Shown: positions 23,380-32,578, numbered from the stretch's first letter. The stretch is DNA of 64,000 nt from Fibrobacter sp. UWB2 (GCF_002210425.1 NZ_MWQK01000001.1:186001-250000), one strand, 5' to 3'. Notes: generated by a model not told the origin, from the sequence alone. Program-made: numbers and translations.

Positions 23380-24000
23380 ATGCGTATGTCCTGTCGAAAT
23401 ATTGGCGTTTTGCTTTTGACAGTTTTGCTTGGCATTGGTTCATCAATGGCGGATGTCTTTGAACGCCCGTTGAGTGCTAAAAACAGGCCGGAACTTGAAA
23501 AATCCTTGGCAAAAGTCATGGATTATCAGGTGGCTACGGGCGATTTTAAGCAGACCAAGTCCATTCAAAAGCTCAATCGCGAATTTGTTTCGACGGGAAC
23601 GTTCCGCATTTCTAAAAAGGCGGGAATCATCTGGAAAACGCAAAAGCCCGTATTCTCTGAACTTGCTATCCATAACGCGGGCATTGTCGAACGCGATACT
23701 AATGGACAAATTCGCACATTGTTGCCAAAGGAAAATCCTATCTTTGCAGAAGTCTCGAACAATATCCAATCGCTTTTTTCTGGAAAAGTCACGGAATTGG
23801 AGAAAAACTTCAAAGTCTTTTACGAAAAAAAGTCTTGTGGTTTTAGAATCGGACTGATTCCGCGTGAGGCGATGGTCCGCATGCTCGTGGATAACGTCGT
23901 GATGGATGCCTGCAAAAACGTGGATAGGATTGTTATTACGGATGGCGAAAAAATTCCAACGACTTTGGATTTTCTGAATTATAAGGTCTCGAAAAAATGA
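23380..24000 (+). CDS. LolA-like periplasmic carrier of the aryl-polyene cluster (ApeL type)
   Basis: 206 aa. Signal peptide MRMSCRNIGVLLLTVLLGIG ending near SSMADV, then an N-terminal helix and a LolA-like half-barrel: VATGDFKQTKSIQKLN, GTFRISKKAGIIWKTQKP. LolA carries lipoproteins across the periplasm; paralogues in polyene clusters probably carry the pigment lipid. The ATG at 23380 is used because it begins the signal peptide; earlier codons overlap the thioesterase. It overlaps the exporter gene by 4 nt (ATGA). Confidence 0.83.
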   Translation: MRMSCRNIGVLLLTVLLGIGSSMADVFERPLSAKNRPELEKSLAKVMDYQVATGDFKQTKSIQKLNREFVSTGTFRISKKAGIIWKTQKPVFSELAIHNAGIVERDTNGQIRTLLPKENPIFAEVSNNIQSLFSGKVTELEKNFKVFYEKKSCGFRIGLIPREAMVRMLVDNVVMDACKNVDRIVITDGEKIPTTLDFLNYKVSKK

Positions 24001-26366
24001 AAAATGTTGGAGGGAAGAATTTGAACGCAAAATCGGGAATTATTCTGTGGGTGGTGATTCACGCCATCTTGATTGTTCTCGGCATTTCTGTGCCGTGGAA
24101 GATGGATTCCGACTTGTATTCGATTCTGCCGGATTCCAATGAAATCAAGAATGTGAGCGCTGCCGAAAAAACGCTTAGCTCACGTTCTATGCGTAACATA
24201 ACGGTACTAGTTGGGCATGAAAATTTTGAAGTGGCTCGCAAAGTTGCCGCCTCTCTCGATAGCATTTTCAAGGGCGACTCCTCCATTGAGGAATCGCGAC
24301 TTTATGTTGACGAAAAGACGCTGAATGAAACTCGCGAATTTCTATTCGAACATCGTTATACGATTCAAGGGGAAGATGTTCGTGAAGCGTTCTTTAATTT
24401 GAATCATAAATTTTTGGAACTTGCAGCATTGCAAAAAATCTATGGTTCGTTTTCTATGGCGAATTTAAATCGCCTGGATGAAGACCCGTATTTGCTTGGC
24501 GAAGCCTCCTTTGATAATTTCATGAAAAAAACGCTAACATCGTCTACGCATTTTAGCTTGCGCGATGGTGTCCTTGCGGCGCAAGATTCTGGCATGACGT
24601 ACGTGATGTGGAACGCGGTGCTTTCTGAAAATGTATCATCTCTTGCAACAGATGATCATGTAATCGGCCGTTTGAATCATGTGCTCGATTCTTTAGAAAA
24701 TACGAATTTGGGATTGCGTATTTCAGCTTCGGGCGTGCCGTTCCACAGTTATGAAAGCTCGAGTGAGGCTAAGCGGGAAGTGGCGTGGATCTCGGGTGTG
24801 TCTATTGTTTTGATTTTGCTGTTGTTGCTTTACGTGTTCCGTTCGGCGGTTCCGATTTTGGCAACACTTTCGACGATTGCTGTTGCCATTTTTACGGCAC
24901 TTACATTTACATGGTTCGTGTTTGGCAATGTTCATGTATTTACGTTTGTCTTTGGCACGAGCGTCATAGGCGTGAGTATCGATTATGCAGTACATTTCTT
25001 TACGAATTGGAAGTCTGGGTTGCGTAATGTCCGTTCTAAGATTTTCAAGGGATTGTTGCTTGGGTTCTTGACAACAGAAGTAAGCTATGTGGCGCTTATC
25101 TTTGCCGATTTTACGTTGTTGCGCCAGATGGCTGTGTTCTCAATCGTCGGGCTTTTGAGCTCGTTCTTGACGATAACACTTTTGTTCCACGCTGTATTTG
25201 AAAAACCGAGAAATGTTAGAACGAAAAATGAAGCTATTGCTGTAAAGAATCTTCCTTTATCTGTTCCTAAAAAATTCATAAAGTGCTATTCGAATTTACC
25301 CACATGGGTTATCGTTCTTTTCTTTGTCTTTTTAGCAATTGCTTTGGTACCTGGGCTTCGTACACTCAACATCCATACGGATTTGGGTAGTCTTTATTCG
25401 ATGAGTGATAAGCTTAAGGCGGGGGAGGCTATGAATAGAAAATTGAATGATATTGGTATTTCGTCAAACTATTTTATTGTAGATGGTGAGACTGAACAGG
25501 ATGTTTTAGAACAGGAAGAACTGCTCACGGAACGCCTCTTGCAAGCCGAAAAGAAAAATTTGTTAAAGTCTCATTTAGCGGTATCGAGCTTTATACCATC
25601 GCAAACGACGCAGAGGAAAACTTTTGAAAATGCCCAAAAGTTGCTCAATGATGATTTGACGAAAGAATATCTGACGAGCATTGGCGTTCAGAACGATTCT
25701 TTGCTTGATGCAAGTTTAAAAGAAGCGCCGAAATATGTAGGACTCGAGGACTTGAATCAATTCCCATCTTCAATTCGTTCAATGGTTGAAATGCTTTGGG
25801 TTGGTGCTGTTGAAATTTCGCAAGGAAAAAAGTTTTATAGCGCTGTTTTCCCGCTGCATGCAACGGATGCTTTTGATGCTAAACAAATGGCCAAAAGTAT
25901 GCCTCACGTTTACGTCGTGAACAAAATGCAGAATATCAATGAATCATTTACGAAAATATCCCGAGTTTCGCTGACACTTGTCGGTTTGGCCTATATTGTG
26001 ATGTTCTTTATTCTTGTGTTTGTGTACAAATTTACAGGTGCTTTGAAAATTTTGCGAGCCCCTGTTTTGGCGAGCCTCTTTGCGGCTTCGGTCTTTGGTT
26101 ACGCTGGAATTGAATTCAATTTCTTTGCCATTGTCGGTGTCATTTTAACGCTCGGCATAGGTATTGACTACGCTCTGTTCTTTAGGGAAGGTGGTCGACA
26201 AAAATCGGTTACCGCTCTTGCGGTGATGCTTTCTGCGGCAACAACGCTCATCTCGTTCGGGGGTCTTGTGTACAGTGGCTTTACTCCGGTTTGGACGTTT
26301 GGCTTAGCTGTATTGCTTGGCATTTCTTGCTGTTTCGTGCTATCTCCGCTCTGCGCCAAACGTTAA
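23997..26366 (+). CDS. MMPL/RND-family exporter of the aryl-polyene cluster (ApeM type)
   Basis: 789 aa. One N-terminal helix, a large periplasmic loop (about 40-255), a membrane block (about 260-405), a second loop and a second block (about 655-785). The half-repeats carry matching motifs, VSIDYAVHFFTNW and IGIDYALFFREGG, whose Asp residues are the proton-relay sites of MMPL transporters. Predicted to use proton flow to lift the polyene lipid out of the inner membrane for its LolA-like partner, with which it is translationally coupled. Confidence 0.9.
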   Translation: MKNVGGKNLNAKSGIILWVVIHAILIVLGISVPWKMDSDLYSILPDSNEIKNVSAAEKTLSSRSMRNITVLVGHENFEVARKVAASLDSIFKGDSSIEESRLYVDEKTLNETREFLFEHRYTIQGEDVREAFFNLNHKFLELAALQKIYGSFSMANLNRLDEDPYLLGEASFDNFMKKTLTSSTHFSLRDGVLAAQDSGMTYVMWNAVLSENVSSLATDDHVIGRLNHVLDSLENTNLGLRISASGVPFHSYESSSEAKREVAWISGVSIVLILLLLLYVFRSAVPILATLSTIAVAIFTALTFTWFVFGNVHVFTFVFGTSVIGVSIDYAVHFFTNWKSGLRNVRSKIFKGLLLGFLTTEVSYVALIFADFTLLRQMAVFSIVGLLSSFLTITLLFHAVFEKPRNVRTKNEAIAVKNLPLSVPKKFIKCYSNLPTWVIVLFFVFLAIALVPGLRTLNIHTDLGSLYSMSDKLKAGEAMNRKLNDIGISSNYFIVDGETEQDVLEQEELLTERLLQAEKKNLLKSHLAVSSFIPSQTTQRKTFENAQKLLNDDLTKEYLTSIGVQNDSLLDASLKEAPKYVGLEDLNQFPSSIRSMVEMLWVGAVEISQGKKFYSAVFPLHATDAFDAKQMAKSMPHVYVVNKMQNINESFTKISRVSLTLVGLAYIVMFFILVFVYKFTGALKILRAPVLASLFAASVFGYAGIEFNFFAIVGVILTLGIGIDYALFFREGGRQKSVTALAVMLSAATTLISFGGLVYSGFTPVWTFGLAVLLGISCCFVLSPLCAKR

Positions 26367-26371
26367 ATTTC

Positions 26372-26379
26372 TAGATTTG
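26372..26379 (+). promoter_or_regulatory. Possible internal promoter element TAGATTTG in the pigment operon
   Basis: Exact TAnnTTTG match in the 26-bp gap after the exporter gene, 13 nt before the ketosynthase ATG, which lacks a good SD. It may give the elongation genes extra transcription. Confidence 0.35.
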
Positions 26380-26392
26380 GTTTCATTGACCG

Positions 26393-27595
26393 ATGAAACG
26401 ACCTGTGTACATTAACGATTTTAGCCTTCGTTGCATTTTAGGTAGCGACGAGGCTCAAGTTCTTGATTCGCTCACGAATGGCAAACGTGGGACTTTTACC
26501 ACGTACGATGTTGCCGGTGTCATGCGCCCTGCGGCGACGATTGACCCAGCTACGCTTGCTCCTGTCCCTGAACAAAAGTTTGATAACCGCGTGAACCGCT
26601 TGTCTCAAGCGGCGTTCTCTGGAATCGAAAATACGATTCGCAAAGCGGTTGAAAAGTTCGGTGCTGACCGCGTGGGCATTTTCTTGGGTTCATGCGATAA
26701 TGGTTCCGAAGCTTCAATGGCGGCGCTCAAATGCTTTAAAGAAACTGGAGCATTCCCTGAAGGTTACATTCTTGATTACCAGCGCGCTGATTTTCCAGCA
26801 CAGTTTATTGCGCAACGCTTTGGAATCACGGGAATGCTTTCGGTTCATTCGACCGCTTGTGCGTCTAGCGCAAGTGCGTTTGTTTCGGCGCGCAATAATC
26901 TTTACGCAGGCAATTGCGATGTCGCGATTGTGGGCGGTGTCGATATTGCTTCGCTCTCGGTGATTCTTGGTTTTGCTTCGCTCGAAGCTATGAGTGATAA
27001 GCCGACAAATCCTTTTAGTGCAAACCGTTCAGGCCTTACACTTGGCGATGCCGCTGTTTTCTTTGTCGTTACAAAAGAACCTTGTGCTGAACTTTGCACT
27101 GCAAAATGCGAAGGCCTAAAGGTTGTTGGTTTTGGCGAAAGTGCCGATGCCGACCATATTACGGCTCCGCGTGCCGATGGGGAAGGCGCTTATCAGGCAA
27201 TGAAGGCCGCTCTTAATGATGCCGGGCTTGATGCTTCTCAAATCGGTTATGTGAATTTGCATGGAACAGGAACAGAACTGAACGACGCCATGGAATCGCG
27301 TGCAATCAACCGTCTTTTCGGTGAAGCAAGTCACGCTGACGTTCCCGTTAGCTCAACGAAGGCTTTGACGGGGCATACGCTTGGTGCGGCTGGCGCATTG
27401 GAACTTGCTTTCTGTTGCATGGCTCTAAAAAATGATGTTCTCCCGGCTCATCTTTTTGATGGCGTCGTCGATCCGAAACTCCCGCCGGTTCATTTGGTAA
27501 AGCCTGGCGAGACTGCAAAAGACCTCAAATATTGCATGAGCAATTCTTTTGCATTCGGTGGTTGTAATGTGTCTTTGATTGTTGAAAATGGTTAG
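26393..27595 (+). CDS. Aryl-polyene ketosynthase 1
   Basis: 400 aa beta-ketoacyl-ACP synthase. The triad is Cys156 in STACASSAS, His290 in LHGTGTELND and His328 in TGHTLGAAG. The N-terminus (MKRPVYINDFSLRCILGS) is unlike FabF. Clusters carry two such enzymes, ApeO and ApeR; ApeO works as a dimer with the chain-length factor ApeC. Which is which cannot be fixed from sequence alone, but the position before the dehydratase and ketoreductase matches ApeO in known gene orders. Ends 2 nt before the dehydratase. Confidence 0.9.
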   Translation: MKRPVYINDFSLRCILGSDEAQVLDSLTNGKRGTFTTYDVAGVMRPAATIDPATLAPVPEQKFDNRVNRLSQAAFSGIENTIRKAVEKFGADRVGIFLGSCDNGSEASMAALKCFKETGAFPEGYILDYQRADFPAQFIAQRFGITGMLSVHSTACASSASAFVSARNNLYAGNCDVAIVGGVDIASLSVILGFASLEAMSDKPTNPFSANRSGLTLGDAAVFFVVTKEPCAELCTAKCEGLKVVGFGESADADHITAPRADGEGAYQAMKAALNDAGLDASQIGYVNLHGTGTELNDAMESRAINRLFGEASHADVPVSSTKALTGHTLGAAGALELAFCCMALKNDVLPAHLFDGVVDPKLPPVHLVKPGETAKDLKYCMSNSFAFGGCNVSLIVENG

Positions 27596-27597
27596 GC

Positions 27598-28068
27598 ATG
27601 ACAGAAGATTTTGATACAAAAGATTTAGTCAGTGAACTTGTGCCGCACAAGGGCAAAATGCTTTTGCTCGACCGCGTACGCGATTACGATTTAAAAGAAA
27701 ATTCCATCACGACTGAAATTGATATCGCTCGCGATAACATGTTCTATGAAGAAGAACTTGGTGGCGTACCCGTGTGGGTTGCTTTTGAATATATGGCTCA
27801 AAGCGTTTCTGCGTTGTCTGGAATTTGTGGCCGTGCCAAAGGCGAAAAACCAAAGACCGGTTTTATCATGAGCGTGAGTGGCTTCAAGGCCGATGTCCCT
27901 GTTTTTAAGGAGGGCGAAACCGTTGTGGTCAACGTTCTTGAAAATATCCGCATGGACAAGGCGGTGACTTTTGAAGGTTCAGCAACGGTCAACGGAACGC
28001 TTGCTGTAACGGCGAAACTCAATACGGTCGAAGTCGATGACCCTAAAAGTTCGTTAAATTTAAATTGA
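27598..28068 (+). CDS. 3-hydroxyacyl-ACP dehydratase of the aryl-polyene cluster (ApeP type)
   Basis: 156 aa FabZ-like hotdog protein. LVPHKGKMLLLDRV holds the catalytic His, and PVWVAFEYMAQSVSALSGI matches the helix that in FabZ carries the acidic residue (here Glu in FEYMAQ). It removes water from each 3-hydroxyacyl intermediate, leaving the conjugated double bonds. It is the second dehydratase in the cluster beside the C-terminal domain of the ligase fusion, as with ApeI and ApeP. Confidence 0.85.
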   Translation: MTEDFDTKDLVSELVPHKGKMLLLDRVRDYDLKENSITTEIDIARDNMFYEEELGGVPVWVAFEYMAQSVSALSGICGRAKGEKPKTGFIMSVSGFKADVPVFKEGETVVVNVLENIRMDKAVTFEGSATVNGTLAVTAKLNTVEVDDPKSSLNLN

Positions 28069-28082
28069 TGCAGAGGTATGGA

Positions 28083-28811
28083 ATGGAAAATGAAAAGTCA
28101 GTTTTGATTACGGGTGCAAGTGGCGGAATTGGTCTTGCCATTGCCGAAGCTGTCGCGAAAGAAGGCTACACAGTTGTTGCTCATTACAATAGAAACTCCG
28201 CACCGATTGATGAACTAGCCGAACGCATCCGAGCCAATGGCGGTAAAATTCGCACATTGCAGTTCAATATTTGCGATCGTGAACAGTGCAAAGAAGTTAT
28301 TGAAAAAGACATTACCGAAAATGGCGTGTACTATGGCGTTGTGACAAATGCTGGTGTCTGTGCCGACGCCGCATTCCCGGCGATGACCGACGAATTTTGG
28401 GACAAAGTCTTGAATACAAACTTGAACGGTTTTTACAACGTCGTCCATCCAATTGTGTTGCCGATGTGCCGTAAGCGCAAAGGCCGCATTATTACGATTT
28501 CGTCTGTTTCTGGCGTGATTGGAAACCGCGGTCAGGTCAACTATAGCGCATCCAAGGCTGGCCTTATTGGCGCGACGAAAGCGCTTGCTACAGAACTTGC
28601 GAGCCGCAATATCACTGTGAATAGTGTGGCTCCGGGCGTCATTGAAACTGAAATGATTAAGGACGCTCCGCTCGATATGATTCTCCCGACAATCCCGATG
28701 AAGCGCGTGGGTAAACCCGAAGAAGTCGCGGCTACTGTTGTATTCCTGCTTTCTGAAGGTGCTGCGTACATTACGCGCCAGGTCATCTCGGTCAATGGAG
28801 GCTTGGCGTGA
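28083..28811 (+). CDS. 3-oxoacyl-ACP reductase of the aryl-polyene cluster (ApeQ type)
   Basis: 242 aa short-chain dehydrogenase of the FabG group: the NADPH motif TGASGGIG, the NAG motif in VTNAGVC and the catalytic Ser-Tyr-Lys in SSVSGVIG and YSASKAG. The start at 28083 is chosen because AGAGG lies 6 nt upstream; two upstream codons (28065, 28068) would overlap the dehydratase. It reduces the beta-keto group after each condensation. Its stop overlaps the GTG start of the last ketosynthase. Confidence 0.9.
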   Translation: MENEKSVLITGASGGIGLAIAEAVAKEGYTVVAHYNRNSAPIDELAERIRANGGKIRTLQFNICDREQCKEVIEKDITENGVYYGVVTNAGVCADAAFPAMTDEFWDKVLNTNLNGFYNVVHPIVLPMCRKRKGRIITISSVSGVIGNRGQVNYSASKAGLIGATKALATELASRNITVNSVAPGVIETEMIKDAPLDMILPTIPMKRVGKPEEVAATVVFLLSEGAAYITRQVISVNGGLA

Positions 28812-30037
28812 GTCGTCGAGTTGTCGTTACCGGAGGCAGTTGCGTTACATCTTTAGGGATGGAATTGGATGAAATTTTTTCGGAACTCAAGTCTCTGAAA
28901 AATCACATCGTCCGTATGGATGATTGGGACAAGTATGCGCAAATGAATACGCGTCTGGCGGGCCCGATTCTCTATGATTTGCCGGAATACCCACGCAAAA
29001 AAGTTCGCGGTGCAGGCCGTGTGGGCGTGCTGGCGATTACATCTGCGGATAAGGCTATGCAAATGGCTGGCCTTGCGGGTGAAAAGGAACTTCTCAAGTC
29101 TGGCCGTGTGGGCGTTGCCTACGGTTCTTCGATGGGAAGCGTGTGTCCGCTTTTGGATTTTGTCTCCATGCAGAATCCGCCGTACAACTGCGCTAATGTT
29201 TCTGTGACAACGTATATCCAGTCCATGCCGCAGACATGCGCTGTGAACGTAAGCCTTTTCTTTGGCCTTACGGGACGACTCATTACGACGAATACCGCTT
29301 GCACGAGTGGTAGCCTTTCCATCGGTTACGCTTATGAAGCCATCAAGTACGGTATGCAAGATGTGATGATTGCAGGCGGTGCCGAAGAGCTTGCCGCTAC
29401 AGAAACGGCTGTGTTCGACACGCTTTTTGCAACGAGCGTTAAAAATTCGACGCCCGAACTTACGCCTGCTCCGTACGATCGCGACCGAGACGGCCTTGTT
29501 ATCGGCGAGGGCGCGGGAACGCTTGTGCTTGAAGAATATGAACATGCCAAAGCTCGTGGCGCACACATTTATGCAGAACTCGTCGGCTTTGGGCATAATA
29601 CGGATGGCGAACACATCACGCAACCCAAGAAAGATACGATGCAACGTGCGTTGGAATTGGCTTTAAAAGATGCTGAAATCTCGACGGATGCGATTGGCTA
29701 TGTGAATGGCCATGGAACCGCAACGCATCATGGCGATATTGCTGAAAGCTGGGCGACATACAACGCTTTTAAGCAACGTGCTGTGGCGATTTCTAGCCTT
29801 AAAAGCTACATGGGCCATACGCTTGGTGCATGCGGCGGTATTGAGGCTTGGCTTGGCATCAACATGATGAATCGCGGATGGTTTAGCCCGAATTTGAACT
29901 TGAAAAATGTGGACCCGGAATGCGCTCCGCTGGATTACATCACGGGTTCCGGGCGTGAAATTGATACGGAATATTTTATGTCGAACAACTTTGCGTTCGG
30001 CGGCATAAATACTTCGCTTATCTTCAAACGCGTTTAA
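28808..30037 (+). CDS. Aryl-polyene ketosynthase 2
   Basis: 409 aa beta-ketoacyl-ACP synthase with Cys165 in NTACTSGSLS, His302 in NGHGTATHHGD and His337 in MGHTLGACGG. GTG start overlapping the reductase stop by 4 nt. Last gene of the plus arm, as ApeR is in many clusters; ApeR is thought to start chains or to make a second acyl group. It is as close to FabF in style as to the other cluster ketosynthase. Confidence 0.9.
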   Translation: MSRRVVVTGGSCVTSLGMELDEIFSELKSLKNHIVRMDDWDKYAQMNTRLAGPILYDLPEYPRKKVRGAGRVGVLAITSADKAMQMAGLAGEKELLKSGRVGVAYGSSMGSVCPLLDFVSMQNPPYNCANVSVTTYIQSMPQTCAVNVSLFFGLTGRLITTNTACTSGSLSIGYAYEAIKYGMQDVMIAGGAEELAATETAVFDTLFATSVKNSTPELTPAPYDRDRDGLVIGEGAGTLVLEEYEHAKARGAHIYAELVGFGHNTDGEHITQPKKDTMQRALELALKDAEISTDAIGYVNGHGTATHHGDIAESWATYNAFKQRAVAISSLKSYMGHTLGACGGIEAWLGINMMNRGWFSPNLNLKNVDPECAPLDYITGSGREIDTEYFMSNNFAFGGINTSLIFKRV

Positions 30038-30045
30038 ACGCATTT

Positions 30046-30071
30046 GTCATTCCGGCCTCCGTGCCGGAATC
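30046..30071. repeat. GTCAT-hairpin repeat after the pigment operon
   Basis: GTCATTCCGGCCTCCG, then TGCCGGAATC, with the stem ATTCCGGC / GCCGGAAT. Differs from the copy at 30686 by one base in 26. May also act as the end of the pigment transcript. Confidence 0.75.
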
Positions 30072-30087
30072 TCCATTACTATTTGCT

Positions 30088-30603
30088 TTAAAACTTTGTC
30101 AGCGTTTCTACACGATAGCCATCAAGAAATTCGCGACCTTTAAGGTCCGCAAGCTCAATGACAAATGCAAAGCATTCTACTTTACCGCCCATTTTCTCTA
30201 CGAGATGGGCGGCTGCTTTTGCAGTGCCACCGGTAGCGAGCAAGTCATCGACGATAACAACGCGTTGCCCCGGCTTTATCGCATCCTTATGGACTTCCAT
30301 ACAGGCGGTTCCGTATTCGAGATTGTAAGTGATTTCTACAGTCTCGCGGGGGAGTTTCCCTTTTTTGCGCTCAGGGACAAATGGCTTGTGGAAATGCTCT
30401 GCAATCGGAACACCAAATAGGAATCCGCGTGCTTCTAGCCCGACAACGACATCAAAGTCAACATTTTCAAGAGCCTTGTAGAACGCATTAAGCGTAAGCT
30501 TTAGTCCATCGGGATCACTCAAAATTCCCGTGATGTCACGAAACAAAACACCCGGCTTAGGAAAATCCGGAACAGCAATAATGTAGTCTTCAATACGTTT
30601 CAT
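30088..30603 (-). CDS. apt: Adenine phosphoribosyltransferase
   Basis: Purine salvage: adenine plus PRPP to AMP. 171 aa, standard length. PRPP-binding motif VVIVDDLLATGGTA, with PKPGVLFRDITG and GLEARGFLFG typical of Apt. SD GAGAGGGG precedes the ATG. It faces the pigment operon tail-to-tail and lies between two copies of the GTCAT repeat. Confidence 0.95.
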   Translation of the reverse strand: MKRIEDYIIAVPDFPKPGVLFRDITGILSDPDGLKLTLNAFYKALENVDFDVVVGLEARGFLFGVPIAEHFHKPFVPERKKGKLPRETVEITYNLEYGTACMEVHKDAIKPGQRVVIVDDLLATGGTAKAAAHLVEKMGGKVECFAFVIELADLKGREFLDGYRVETLTKF

Positions 30604-30628
30604 TTACCCCTCTCTTTTTTACGTCTTC

Positions 30629-30662
30629 GTCATTCTGAGCGATGAAATCGCGAAGAATCCAG
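30629..30662. repeat. Intergenic repeat GTCATTCTGAGC...GAAGAATCCAG
   Basis: Imperfect hairpin with arms GTCATTCTGAGCGAT and ATCGCGAAGAATCC. Same ends as the longer element at 55252. It lies just upstream of the apt SD. Confidence 0.65.
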
Positions 30663-30685
30663 TTATTTCTTGCTCAGGCGTCATT

Positions 30686-30711
30686 GTCATTCCGGCCTCC
30701 GAGCCGGAATC
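30686..30711. repeat. GTCAT-hairpin repeat upstream of apt
   Basis: GTCATTCCGGCCTCCGAGCC followed by GGAATC. Near-identical to the copy at 30046; here it lies at the 3' end of the YhcC-type gene and could serve as its terminator. Confidence 0.75.
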
Positions 30712-30726
30712 GCCATCTCGTTATTG

Positions 30727-31617
30727 CTAATGACTATCTAACAATTTTTCGACTGTCGTAATAATCTTGTCGCGTTCCCCGCACCAGTTCGGAGCAATCA
30801 AGAGTTCGCTTGGGCTTTCGCCGCTGAATCGTTCGATTGCGATATCCTTGCCGATAATTTTAATCATCTCGGCAACCGCTTCGCAGTATTCCTCGAACGA
30901 AAGCAATTTGACTTCGCCGTTGGCAAAATCTTGCGCCATGACCGTGCCGACCACAATGTGCAGCGGGTGGATCTTGACTGCTGCAAGTTTCAAATCGTGA
31001 ACGACTTGTGCCGTGTGCTTAAAGTCTTCCATCTTTTCGCCGGGAAGCCCAACAATCACATGCGTTGTGACGGTGAGGCCTGCGGCTTGACTGCGTTTTA
31101 CGGCATCTTCAAATTCCGCAAGCGTGTGCCTGCGATTGATGCCTGCAAGCGTCAAGTCGTTTGCGGTTTGGAGCCCGATTTCAACGATAATCGGCTTTTT
31201 GCGGTTGAGTTCCGCAAGGTATTCAATCTTTTCGTCTTCAAGGCAATCTGGGCGCGTCCCAATCGCAAGCCCTGCAATTTCTTTATGCTTAATAATCGGA
31301 TCGATGATTTCTCGCAGATGTTCAAGCGGCGCGTGCGTATTCGTGTACGGCTGCAAGTAGGCGAGGATGCCCGCATTCGGATACTTGTCGCGAAGCTTCG
31401 GAACGTACTTTTCGAGCTGTTCCTGAATCGAGACTTTAGCTTCGTCAAAGACAGGGCTGAAGCTGCGGTTGTTGCAGTAGCTGCATCCCGAAAATCCCTT
31501 GGTTCCATCGAGGTTCGGGCAGCTCATGCCGCCATTGAGCGGGAGTTTGCGCACCTTGAGGTAGTTCGGGAAGAGTTCCAAAAGTAAATCGCGATAAGGT
31601 TTGTAATGCATGCCCAT
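30727..31617 (-). CDS. TIGR01212-family radical SAM protein (YhcC type)
   Basis: 296 aa. The cysteine motif is split as CPNLDGTKGFSGCSYCNN, typical of the YhcC/TIGR01212 group, with YLQPYTNTHAP and EIGLQTANDLTL as family blocks. Role in the cell unknown; the enzymes are widespread and related to Elp3-like radical SAM proteins. Two starts are possible (31617 and 31611); neither has an SD, and an AT-rich TATCTATTTTATG precedes them, so a very short leader is likely. Confidence 0.85.
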   Translation of the reverse strand: MGMHYKPYRDLLLELFPNYLKVRKLPLNGGMSCPNLDGTKGFSGCSYCNNRSFSPVFDEAKVSIQEQLEKYVPKLRDKYPNAGILAYLQPYTNTHAPLEHLREIIDPIIKHKEIAGLAIGTRPDCLEDEKIEYLAELNRKKPIIVEIGLQTANDLTLAGINRRHTLAEFEDAVKRSQAAGLTVTTHVIVGLPGEKMEDFKHTAQVVHDLKLAAVKIHPLHIVVGTVMAQDFANGEVKLLSFEEYCEAVAEMIKIIGKDIAIERFSGESPSELLIAPNWCGERDKIITTVEKLLDSH

Positions 31618-31778
31618 AAAATAGATAATTATTCCTCGATAGTCGTATTAAATTTTACAAGTGTTCGTTTTGTAGAGTCTATGTAGCCTAGGAAATAGAC
31701 AAAATATCGTTTTTTGCCTATTAATGAAATTAGTATTAATTTATATTTATTGTTGCTAGAATAAGGAATAGTTATCTA

Positions 31779-32405
31779 ATGTTTAAATATATAATGATTG
31801 GTATTCTGCCATTTTTGCTTTCGTCGTGTTTTAGTTATTATGACAAAGCAGAACGATTGGCTGTGATGGGAATTGTTGATAATGATGAGAGTGAAAGAAG
31901 TGAATTTAATATAGGTAAATCTAAAAATTTTGATTTAGTTTATTTAATTAATGGTGATACGGTTGATATTCCTCTGGGGATTATTCGCGAAGATAATCGT
32001 GTTGATGCAGGTGAAAGGGTTATAAAAAGTTTTTCTCAATCATTTTGCAATGTTGCGGTTCCCGCCTCGGATGTGTCCGGATGTGGGCAAACTTTGAGAG
32101 GAATCGTTGATATAGAGATTGTTTTAAAAAATAAAGAAACGAAGAAGTGGACTTTACTTGCAAAAAAAAGTATCGATATGGATGCCTATGTTCGCTCTGT
32201 TTTGCTAACTCAGGTGTATGTAGGTTCTGATACTGCGAAATATTTGAGTAGATCAAGGTTTAATATTGATTGGAGTAAAATGAAGCCGATCGTATTTGAA
32301 GGTTCAAATGACACTCTTTATCATCATACAGGATGGTATTGGGATAAAAGAGAAAAATATGAAAACAACCTCATTGAAGACCAATATTTCGTTGAAATCC
32401 CATAA
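31779..32405 (+). CDS. Lipoprotein, AT-rich gene, 208 aa
   Basis: Lipobox L-L-S-S-C at about 13-17, then a mature protein of unknown type with SESERSEF-like charged start, KSKNFDLVYLINGDTV and KNKETKKWTLLAKKSID. Base composition is strikingly AT-rich compared with the flanking genes, and codons such as AAA, ATA and TTA are frequent, pointing to recent acquisition or relaxed selection. It stands alone between a radical SAM gene (divergent) and the xylanase. No family recognised. Confidence 0.7.
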   Translation: MFKYIMIGILPFLLSSCFSYYDKAERLAVMGIVDNDESERSEFNIGKSKNFDLVYLINGDTVDIPLGIIREDNRVDAGERVIKSFSQSFCNVAVPASDVSGCGQTLRGIVDIEIVLKNKETKKWTLLAKKSIDMDAYVRSVLLTQVYVGSDTAKYLSRSRFNIDWSKMKPIVFEGSNDTLYHHTGWYWDKREKYENNLIEDQYFVEIP

Positions 32406-32543
32406 TTTTTAAGTATTGGGGCGGGGGACTTCAAAATGATGGATGAATTTATCCTTTGATACACTTGTTACACTTTTTTGCTCGTTTGTGTTTTAGTCTG
32501 CCTAAAATATGCCCTAAATCGCCCGAAAAACGCACTTCGAGTA

Positions 32544-32551
32544 TATATTTA
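32544..32551 (+). promoter_or_regulatory. Promoter element TATATTTA of the xylanase gene
   Basis: TAnnTTTG-like element 27 nt before the ATG at 32579, leaving room for a leader with the SD CGAGG. Confidence 0.45.
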
Positions 32552-32578
32552 ACCTGTAAACATAACCGAGGTGTCCTC

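Noticed and set aside
14121-30037. A flexirubin cluster
   Set aside because: Flexirubin loci share many genes, but I see no dialkylresorcinol genes (darA/darB type), so the aryl-polyene call is preferred.
10435-30672. Shared CCAGTTATTTCTTG at the argH 3' end and at 30659
   Set aside because: Fourteen matching bases, but at argH most of them are the stop codon and Lys codons, so chance or composition is enough.
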